Assembly (NCBI GenBank): GCA_050732635.1
Contig: JBOHRE010000086.1
Location: 1 to 13,616, forward strand
DNA from: JBOHRE01 sp050732635
Lineage (GTDB): Bacteria > Gemmatimonadota > Gemmatimonadetes > Longimicrobiales > RSA9
Length of the DNA: 13,616 nucleotides
Direction of reading: 5' to 3'
Each line of letters starts with the position of its first letter. Positions within the stretch are counted from its first letter, which is position 1. A model generated the notes under the pieces. That model had not been told where the DNA came from, did no database searches, and was given only the letters and a program-made list of their open reading frames with translations. The position numbers and the translations under genes were made by a program. Of the stretch, positions 1-5,533 are shown piece after piece.

Positions 1-105
1 CTCGACCAGCGTGTTCCACGCGCTGCACGCGGGACACTGGCCCTGCCAGCGCGGCGTCTCGTTGCCGCAGTCGGTGCAGAAGAAGGCAGTGGTGGTCTTG
101 GCCAT
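1..105 (-). CDS. radA: RadA/Sms DNA repair protein, N-terminal fragment
   Basis: Only the first 35 codons are present; the gene continues past the left edge. Translation from the ATG at 103-105 gives an N-terminal zinc finger with C10-x2-C13 and C24-x2-C27, surrounded by the residues CGNETPRWQGQCPAC, which are diagnostic of RadA (Sms). RadA is a RecA-like, DnaB-like hexameric motor that helps process recombination intermediates and stalled forks; its ATPase and Lon-like domains would lie outside the window. A GGAG ribosome-binding site sits 10 bases before the ATG. The gene is last in the yicC-to-radA series and follows dnaB by 72 bases. The zinc finger makes the identification secure even though the fragment is short. 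Confidence 0.93.
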   Translation of the reverse strand, partial: MAKTTTAFFCTDCGNETPRWQGQCPACSAWNTLVE

Positions 106-120
106 CGGTGTCAGTCTCCG

Positions 121-176
121 TCGACCGTCGCGTGTCAAGCGTCATCGCCGGCGAAGCAACGCTGGACGACGGTCGA
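121..176 (-). other. Inverted repeat in the dnaB-radA gap
   Basis: The arms 121-130 and 167-176 are perfect 10-base complements (TCGACCGTCG against CGACGGTCGA). A second imperfect pair nests inside (134-142 against 159-167, one mismatch). The transcript of this gap could fold into a long stem ending directly beside the CGGAG ribosome-binding site of radA. No U-tract follows, so a simple intrinsic terminator is unlikely. A processing, attenuation or translation-control structure is possible but unproven. Confidence 0.45.
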
Positions 177-177
177 G

Positions 178-1563
178 CTACGGCTCGTCGCGCCGTGAGA
201 ACGACTCGAAGCGCGTGCACTCCTTGCGGAAGAACAGATCGACCGCGCCCGTCGGTCCATTGCGCTGTTTGCCGATGATCAGCTCGGCCTTGCCGGTGAG
301 TCCTTTTTCCGCGGCCTCGGCAGGCGCGACGTAATACTCCGGCCGATACAGGAACATGACCAGATCGGCGTCCTGCTCCAGCGACCCGGACTCACGCAGG
401 TCGGAGAGCTGCGGCCGGTGATCGGAACGCTGCTCGGGCGCGCGAGAGAGCTGCGACAGCGCAATGATCGGCACGCCCAACTCCTTCGCGAGCGCCTTCA
501 GCCCTCGGCTGATGGCGCTGACCTCCTGCTGTCGGTTCTCCGCATCGGTGTTACCCGACATGAGTTGGATGTAATCGACGACGATCAGCGCGAGGTCGGT
601 CTGCTCGGCCTTCAGGCGTCGCGCCTTCGCCCGCATCTCGAGCACGCTCAGCACGCCGGAATCATCGATCCAAATCGGCGCGGTGTTCAGGTGCCCGGCG
701 GCCTGCGCCAGACGCACGTAATCGTCATCGGTCAGCCGGCCCCGAAGCAGGTGTCCCAGATCGACCAGCGCCTCGGTGCACAGCATCCGCTGCACGAGCT
801 GCTCCTTGGACATCTCGAGCGAGAACAGCGCGACCGGCGCCTGCTGTACGATCGCGGCGTGCAGCGCATGGCCCAGGGTCAGGGCGGTCTTCCCCATGCT
901 CGGTCGCGACGCGAGGATCACGAGATCTCCCTTCTGGAAGCCGCCGGTCATCTCGTCGAGGTCCGGGAAGCCCGTGGCGACGCCCGTGATCCCGCCAGCC
1001 GCGGCCTGGATCTGCTCGATCCGCTCGAAGGTCGGGTACAGGATCTTCTTGATCCAGATGAAACCCGCGCGCTCGTGCGCCTGCGCGACCTGGAAGATCT
1101 TCTGCTCGGCCTGGTCGAGCACGTCCTCGACCGTGCGCTCGCCGGGATCGTAGGCATCGCGGATGATCGCCGAAGACGCGTCGATCAGGCGCCGCAGCAG
1201 CGCACGTTGCCGGACGATCTTGGCGTGGTACTCGATGTTCGCCGCGGTCGGCACGGCGTCCAGCAGCTCGGCCAGATAACCGAGTCCGCCGATGCCGTCT
1301 AACTCGTCGGTCTTCTGCAGCTCCTCCTTGACGGTGACCGGATCGATCACCTCGCCACGCTGGAACAGGCGCGCCATGCAGCGGAAGATCCGCCGGTTCC
1401 CCTCGCGGTAGAACATCGTGTCGTCCACGATCTCCACCGCTTTGGCCACGGCATCGCCGTCGATCAGCATGCCGCCCAGCACGCTGGTCTCGGCCTCGGG
1501 CGCGTACGGCGGCTGCCGGTCGGGGAGCGTGGTCGGCGCAAACGGTACGGTTACGCGATTCAT
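178..1563 (-). CDS. dnaB: Replicative DNA helicase DnaB
   Basis: This is a 461-residue protein of normal family length. It is the hexameric 5'-to-3' helicase that unwinds DNA at the replication fork and contacts primase. The N-terminal DnaB domain covers roughly residues 18-125, with the EAETSVLGGMLID helix typical of the family. A linker helix leads into the RecA-like ATPase. Walker A is SRPSMGKT at 219-226, SLEMS is at 248-252, Walker B is in LALIVVDYIQLM around 324-335, and the DNA-binding/arginine-finger region contains DLRESGSLEQDAD at 388-400 and KQRNGPTG at 432-439. No intein interrupts these motifs. The ATG at 1561-1563 has an AAGG directly against it and no well-spaced ribosome-binding site, but no better start is seen. 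It lies between udg (48-base gap) and radA. Confidence 0.97.
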   Translation of the reverse strand: MNRVTVPFAPTTLPDRQPPYAPEAETSVLGGMLIDGDAVAKAVEIVDDTMFYREGNRRIFRCMARLFQRGEVIDPVTVKEELQKTDELDGIGGLGYLAELLDAVPTAANIEYHAKIVRQRALLRRLIDASSAIIRDAYDPGERTVEDVLDQAEQKIFQVAQAHERAGFIWIKKILYPTFERIEQIQAAAGGITGVATGFPDLDEMTGGFQKGDLVILASRPSMGKTALTLGHALHAAIVQQAPVALFSLEMSKEQLVQRMLCTEALVDLGHLLRGRLTDDDYVRLAQAAGHLNTAPIWIDDSGVLSVLEMRAKARRLKAEQTDLALIVVDYIQLMSGNTDAENRQQEVSAISRGLKALAKELGVPIIALSQLSRAPEQRSDHRPQLSDLRESGSLEQDADLVMFLYRPEYYVAPAEAAEKGLTGKAELIIGKQRNGPTGAVDLFFRKECTRFESFSRRDEP

Positions 1564-1581
1564 TCCTTACAGCCGGGTGAC

Positions 1582-1606
1582 GCCGGGCGCAGGTGCTGCG
1601 GCCGGC
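1582..1606 (-). other. Near-perfect hairpin between udg and dnaB
   Basis: The segment reads, on the plus strand, GCCGG-G-CGCAG-GTG-CTGCG-G-CCGGC. It forms a stem of ten base pairs with one internal mismatch and a 3-base loop. It starts five bases after the udg stop codon and ends 18 bases before the dnaB ATG. No U-run follows it in the transcribed direction, so it is more likely an RNA-stabilising, partial-termination or translation-affecting structure than a classical terminator. Confidence 0.5.
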
Positions 1607-1611
1607 GGGAT

Positions 1612-2388
1612 CTAGGCCAGCACGCGTTCGTCGTGAACGCGGCGCAGCAACTGGAAGTCCTGCCAGGCGGAGCGCACCGCGTCCGGGCTGCGCAGCAGAT
1701 ACGCAGGATGATAGGTCGCCACGACCGGCACAGCGCCGTAGCTCCGTACGCTGCCGCGCAATCGGCTCATCGGTTCATCGGTCGCACACAAGCTCTGCGC
1801 AGCGAAGCGGCCAACGGCGAGCAATACCCGGGGGTCGATCAGCTCGATCTGCCGACGCAGGTACGGCGCACAGCTCGATACTTCGTCAGCCAGCGGATCG
1901 CGATTGTTCGGCGGGCGGCACTTGAGAACGTTGCAGATGAACACGCGGTCGCGTGGGAACCCGACACTGAGCAGCAGCAGATCGAGCAGCTTGCCCGCTC
2001 GACCGACGAACGGCCGTCCGGTGCGATCCTCTTCACCGCCCGGCGCCTCGCCGACCACGACGACGTCGGCCGTGCTGCTGCCCTCACCGAAGACGACCTG
2101 GCGACGGGTTTCGGCCAGTCGACAGCGGGTGCAGACGCACGCCTCTGCACGCAGCACGTCGAGCGGCGCGGCTGCAGCGTAGCCAGCTACGGGTTCCGCC
2201 AGGCGTGATCGGGGCGACGTCGCCAGCTCAGCGCTCGCAGCGTCTCCGGTCCGCGTCGGCCAGTCGGGATCTCGGCGCAACGCAGCACGCAGCTCCTCGA
2301 CGGTCAGCGACTCCAGGAACCAGATGCCGTTACCGAGCTCGGCCTGTTGACGCAGGTATCGCAGCAGTAGCTCGCGCGTCGCGCTCAT
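1612..2388 (-). CDS. udg: Family 4 uracil-DNA glycosylase (iron-sulfur type)
   Basis: This 258-residue enzyme should remove uracil from DNA after cytosine deamination, starting base-excision repair. The catalytic domain starts near residue 84. Likely 4Fe-4S ligands are C86 and C89 (CTRC), C157 (KCRPPNNRDP) and C173 (SCAPYL). The family 4 motif GEAPGGEED lies at 113-121, with FVGRAG at 127-132 and the HPAYLLR motif containing H227 near the C-terminus. An extension of about 80 residues precedes the domain. Its first part is helical and charged, the rest Ala/Pro-rich; I cannot assign it a function. The ATG overlaps the coaBC stop as ATGA, which suggests translational coupling. Family assignment is firm; the role of the extension is unknown. 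Confidence 0.94.
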   Translation of the reverse strand: MSATRELLLRYLRQQAELGNGIWFLESLTVEELRAALRRDPDWPTRTGDAASAELATSPRSRLAEPVAGYAAAAPLDVLRAEACVCTRCRLAETRRQVVFGEGSSTADVVVVGEAPGGEEDRTGRPFVGRAGKLLDLLLLSVGFPRDRVFICNVLKCRPPNNRDPLADEVSSCAPYLRRQIELIDPRVLLAVGRFAAQSLCATDEPMSRLRGSVRSYGAVPVVATYHPAYLLRSPDAVRSAWQDFQLLRRVHDERVLA

Positions 2389-3626
2389 ACGCGCGACGGC
2401 ATCAGCCGCTCCAGCCGATCCAGGATCGCGTCGGCAACCTCGTCCTTGGGAAGCAGGGGCAACGATTCCTCGGTGCCGCCGCTGTCGATCAGGGTGACGC
2501 GGTTCGTGTCGGTCTCGAAGCCGGAGCCTGGCTCACCGGCAAGGTTCAGCACGACCAGATCGAGACCCTTCTCCTGCAGCTTTTCACGCGCGTACGCGAG
2601 GCCGTTACCGCTCGTGCCGCTTTCCAGCGCGAAGCCGACCGTGATCAGCTCCGTCGGACGATTCGGCCGGGTCGAAACGAGGATGTCGGGCGCGCGCTCC
2701 AGCTCGAGTGACGGCACTCCGTCCTGCTTCTTGAGCTTGCCTCTCGCCGTGTGGGCAGGCCGGAAATCCGCGACCGCCGCGGCCATGACCAGGACGTCCG
2801 CGCCCGCCAGCGTTTGTCGCACCGCGGTCTCCATTTCGGCAGCAGTCTGGATCCGCTGCACGCTGACGCCCGGCGGTGCGTCGAGCGGTGAGGGCCCGGT
2901 GATCAGCACGACATCGGCGCCGCGCCGCCACGCCGCCGCGGCCACCGCGTACCCCATCCGTCCCGACGACCGATTCGACAGCACGCGTACCGCATCCACG
3001 GGTTCGCGAGTCGGTCCTGCCGTGACCACGAAACGGCGGCCACTGAATGGCGTCTCGCCCTCCAACGCTCGACCGATGTGGCCGATGATGACGTCCGCCT
3101 CCTCCAACCGACCCTCGCCTTCGCCTTCGCCGTGCGCCAACGGTCCGGTCGCCGGGCCGACCAGCGTGTAGCCGAGCGCCTCCTGCACGTGGCGAGCGTT
3201 CGTCTGCGTCTGGGGATGCGACCACATCCAGTCGTTCATGGCGGGACAGAGCACGACGGGCGCGCGGGTGGCGAGCAGGACGGCACCGAGCAGGTCATCG
3301 GCGCGGCCCGCGGCGGCGCGGGCCAGGAAGTCGGCCGTGGCGGGTGCGACGCAGATCACGTCGGCGTCGCGGCCGAGGCGGATGTGGTCGAGCGCGCCGC
3401 CCGTTCGAATCAGCTCCGTCAGCACGGGCCGCCCGGTCAGCGACTCGAACGTGATCGGACCCACGAACTCGCAGGCCGCGCGCGTCATCACGACATCGAC
3501 ATGCGCGCCCAGGAGCGTGAGGTCGCGCGCGACCTGCACGGCTTTGTAGGCTGCAATGCCGCCGGTGACGCCGAGCACGACGCGACGCCCCTGCCAGGGA
3601 CGTCGTGGCGCGAGGCCCTGCGCCAT
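2385..3626 (-). CDS. coaBC: Bifunctional CoaBC (Dfp): phosphopantothenoylcysteine synthetase/decarboxylase
   Basis: This 413-residue fusion catalyses two steps of coenzyme A synthesis: joining cysteine to 4'-phosphopantothenate, then decarboxylating the product with FMN. The N-terminal CoaC flavoprotein part has GVTGGIAAYK (19-28), the catalytic histidine H81 before the APATADFLARAAAG segment, and PAMN at 128-131. The C-terminal CoaB part begins near 198 with TAGPTREPVDAVRVLSNRSSG, containing the conserved Asn at N218, then AAAVADFRP around 282-290 and a KLKK at 297-300. An oddity is that the CoaC flexible loop reads GPLAHGEGEGEGRL. H165 stands where E. coli Dfp has its catalytic cysteine (ACGD). 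The start at 3624-3626 follows rpoZ by 16 bases, and the stop overlaps udg. Identity is secure; the chemistry of the reduction step deserves attention. Confidence 0.96.
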   Translation of the reverse strand: MAQGLAPRRPWQGRRVVLGVTGGIAAYKAVQVARDLTLLGAHVDVVMTRAACEFVGPITFESLTGRPVLTELIRTGGALDHIRLGRDADVICVAPATADFLARAAAGRADDLLGAVLLATRAPVVLCPAMNDWMWSHPQTQTNARHVQEALGYTLVGPATGPLAHGEGEGEGRLEEADVIIGHIGRALEGETPFSGRRFVVTAGPTREPVDAVRVLSNRSSGRMGYAVAAAAWRRGADVVLITGPSPLDAPPGVSVQRIQTAAEMETAVRQTLAGADVLVMAAAVADFRPAHTARGKLKKQDGVPSLELERAPDILVSTRPNRPTELITVGFALESGTSGNGLAYAREKLQEKGLDLVVLNLAGEPGSGFETDTNRVTLIDSGGTEESLPLLPKDEVADAILDRLERLMPSRV

Positions 3627-3642
3627 GAAAGTCGCCCGCAGG

Positions 3643-3858
3643 TTAAAGGTTCTTGCGCCGCCGCTTGACCAGCCGGTACTCGAGTCTGCCCGAGATCAAG
3701 GACTCCAGAGACTGCGTCGTCAGCTTCGTCGCATCCGCCAACGGCACAGCCTCACGCGGCAACGCGTTCAGCTCACGCGCGTACTTCGCGGCGACGAGCA
3801 CACCCATGTACTTGCTCGTCGCGTGACGCGCGACTTCTCTCGGAGTGAAAACCTGCAT
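3643..3858 (-). CDS. rpoZ: DNA-directed RNA polymerase omega subunit
   Basis: This 71-residue protein matches the small omega subunit, which assists folding and assembly of the beta-prime subunit and, in many bacteria, forms part of a ppGpp site. The central stretch YMGVLVAAKYARELN corresponds to the conserved helix with its VAA-x-ARQ-like pattern, and TTQSLESLISGRLEYRLV matches the second conserved segment. The tail is strongly basic (KRRRKNL). Its position directly after gmk, separated by only 3 bases and before coaBC, is the classical gmk-rpoZ-coaBC arrangement and strengthens a call that would be modest on so short a protein. A GAGG lies about 10 bases before the ATG, inside the end of gmk. 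Confidence 0.9.
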   Translation of the reverse strand: MQVFTPREVARHATSKYMGVLVAAKYARELNALPREAVPLADATKLTTQSLESLISGRLEYRLVKRRRKNL

Positions 3859-3861
3859 GGT

Positions 3862-4512
3862 TCAATCGCCTCGTTTCAAGACTGTTCGAATCTCCTCTTC
3901 CAGCTCGCCGAGAATCTCGGTGAGTCCCTCCGCTCGCGTCCGTCGCAGCCGTTCGGCGCCGACGATCGCCTCGATGCCGGCCAACGCGGCGTCGAAATCA
4001 TCGTTCACCACGACGTACTCGAACTCCGGCGTCGCGCCCAGCTCCAGCAGCGCCGTCTCCAGGCGGATGCGCCGCGCCTCGCCCGCTTCGCTGCCCCGCT
4101 CGGCGAGCCGCCGCAGCAGCTCGCCGGTACGCGGCGGCAGAACGAACACCAGCACCGCCTCCGGAAAGGTGCCACGCACCTGCCGCGCCCCCTGCACATC
4201 GATGTCGAGTACGACCACGCGACCAGCATCGATCGCCGCCTCGACCGCGGACCTCGGCGTGCCATAGCGTTGACCGTGCACGACGGCCCATTCGAGTAGC
4301 TCACCGTCGCGCACCATGCGGTCGAAGACGGCGTCAGCGACGAACAGGTAGTCACGCCCGTTCGCCTCGCCCGCCCGCGGCGCACGGGTGGTCGCCGAAA
4401 TCGAAAACACCAGCGCATCATTGCGCTCGACGAGCGCGCGCGCCAGCGATGTCTTCCCCGCGCCGCTCGGCGCCGCGATCACCAGCGGAAACGAGCGCCG
4501 GTGCAGCCTCAT
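3862..4512 (-). CDS. gmk: Guanylate kinase
   Basis: This 216-residue enzyme phosphorylates GMP (and dGMP) to GDP with ATP, feeding GTP and ppGpp pools. The P-loop is APSGAGKTSL at 14-23. The GMP-binding region follows with FSISATTRAPRAGE (36-49), GRDYLF (52-57) and LLEWAVVHGQRYGTP (72-86). The segment VLDIDVQGARQV (101-112) carries the conserved acidic residues. The lid is in RRLAERGSE around 134-142. The length is normal for the family. The ATG at 4510-4512 overlaps the yicC stop as ATGA, so it is probably translationally coupled to yicC, and it leads into rpoZ after 3 bases. The linkage of gmk and rpoZ is widely conserved in bacteria. Confidence 0.97.
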   Translation of the reverse strand: MRLHRRSFPLVIAAPSGAGKTSLARALVERNDALVFSISATTRAPRAGEANGRDYLFVADAVFDRMVRDGELLEWAVVHGQRYGTPRSAVEAAIDAGRVVVLDIDVQGARQVRGTFPEAVLVFVLPPRTGELLRRLAERGSEAGEARRIRLETALLELGATPEFEYVVVNDDFDAALAGIEAIVGAERLRRTRAEGLTEILGELEEEIRTVLKRGD

Positions 4513-5393
4513 TCCACGTTGTCGACCTGCTCGCGCAACCGCTCGATCTCGTTCTTGATGGCGACGACCTGATGCTCGATGCCGGCGTCGTTCGCCTTCG
4601 ATCCGATCGTGTTCGCCTCGCGGTGCATCTCCTGGACGAGGAAGCCGAGTCGCTTGCCGACCGGCTCGGTGTCATCACTGTCCAGGATCTCGCGGAACAG
4701 CTCCATATGCGAGCGCAGCCGCACGATCTCCTCGGCGATGTCCCAGCGCTCGGCGAGGTACGCGATCTCGCGGGCGAGCCGCTCCTCGTCGGCAGCGACG
4801 TCGTCGGTCAGCTCCTGCACCGCTCGGCGCAGCCGATCGCGCTCGGCGACCAGCCGGGCCGGCGCCCGCTCCTGCACGATCGCCAGCGCGGCCTCGATCG
4901 CCGTCAGCCGATCCTCCAGGTCGGCCTGCAGCCGTTTGCCCTCCTCCTCGCGCATCAGCACGAGCGCGCGGGCCGCATCCTCGGTGACTGCACGGACGTC
5001 CTCGAGCGGCACACCGATGCCAACCGTGTCCACCGGCTCGATCACGCCCGGGATCCGGCTCAGCAGCGCCAGATCGACCTCGCCGCCGAGACCCAGACGA
5101 TCCTTCAGCTCGCTCAGCGCACGCTGGTACGCGCGTGCACGCTCCTCGTTCAATTGCAGCGCGCTCGCGCCGTTTCCCTCCGCGCCCTGCAGGCGGATCG
5201 CGCAGTTCACGTGACCGCGGGGCAGGAACGCGCGTAACCAGTTCTGGATCTGGGACTCGTGCCGATCGAGCGACGCGGGCATGCGCAGGTTCGCGCTGAA
5301 GAAGCGGTGGTTCACGCTGCGTACCTCGGCCCGTAGCCGGCCTGCCGAGGTCTCGCGTTCCGCCTCTCCGTACCCCGTCATGCTCCGGATCAT
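4509..5393 (-). CDS. yicC: YicC-family endoribonuclease
   Basis: This protein of 294 residues belongs to the YicC family; E. coli YicC has been described as an endoribonuclease involved in RNA turnover. The N-terminal domain starts with the hallmark MIRSMTGYGEAE and continues with EVRSVNHRFF, and the C-terminal domain (DUF1732) ends with the signature EANTIGSKANDAGIEHQVV followed by a helical tail. The open frame extends 12 codons upstream to a TTG. I chose the ATG at 5391-5393 because it begins exactly at the family signature, and because the upstream codons coincide with a promoter-like sequence. No ribosome-binding site precedes the ATG, which fits leaderless translation. It is the first gene of the unit that runs through gmk, rpoZ, coaBC, udg, dnaB and radA. 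Confidence 0.94.
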   Translation of the reverse strand: MIRSMTGYGEAERETSAGRLRAEVRSVNHRFFSANLRMPASLDRHESQIQNWLRAFLPRGHVNCAIRLQGAEGNGASALQLNEERARAYQRALSELKDRLGLGGEVDLALLSRIPGVIEPVDTVGIGVPLEDVRAVTEDAARALVLMREEEGKRLQADLEDRLTAIEAALAIVQERAPARLVAERDRLRRAVQELTDDVAADEERLAREIAYLAERWDIAEEIVRLRSHMELFREILDSDDTEPVGKRLGFLVQEMHREANTIGSKANDAGIEHQVVAIKNEIERLREQVDNVE

Positions 5394-5399
5394 CACGCT

Positions 5400-5429
5400 A
5401 AGGTACCGGAGCGGTGTAGGTGAGGTCAA
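5400..5429 (-). promoter_or_regulatory. Candidate promoter for yicC (possibly leaderless)
   Basis: On the minus strand TTGACC (5424-5429, five of six matches to the -35 consensus) is followed after 18 bases by TACCTT (5400-5405, a TAnnnT-type -10 box). Six bases separate the -10 box from the yicC ATG, so the predicted first transcribed base is at or next to the start codon. The lack of a Shine-Dalgarno sequence before that ATG agrees with this. The -10 match is weak, so this is a candidate only. Confidence 0.45.
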
Positions 5430-5458
5430 CGCGGGGGTGTGTTCGGGAGGAACCCCAA

Positions 5459-5511
5459 CGGATCACGCGGAGGCTGCGGAGTGAGCGGAGCCTGCCGAGG
5501 CGCGTGATCCG
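5459..5511 (-). repeat. Inverted repeat enclosing four 9-base GCGGAGnnn units
   Basis: The perfect 11-base arms CGGATCACGCG (5459-5469) and CGCGTGATCCG (5501-5511) flank an interior with a short AGGCT/AGCCT stem (5471-5475, 5489-5493). The interior has a strict 9-base period: units begin at 5467, 5476, 5485 and 5494, three reading GCGGAG and the last GCCGAG. The element lies 22 bases beyond the stop of the outer-membrane protein gene and upstream of yicC, where a transcript end is expected. No clear U-tract follows, so termination is possible but not proven. A dispersed intergenic repeat family is an alternative. Confidence 0.55.
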
Positions 5512-5533
5512 AATAGCCGAGCCAGTCGTCCGC

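Noticed and set aside
418..1302. A 294-codon open frame on the plus strand opposite dnaB
   Set aside because: It is a shadow of dnaB, low complexity and Arg/Leu-rich, with no domain or ribosome-binding signal.
5394..5429. A TTG start adding 12 residues to YicC
   Set aside because: The added residues precede the universal MIRSMTGYG start and overlap promoter-like sequence; no homology supports them.
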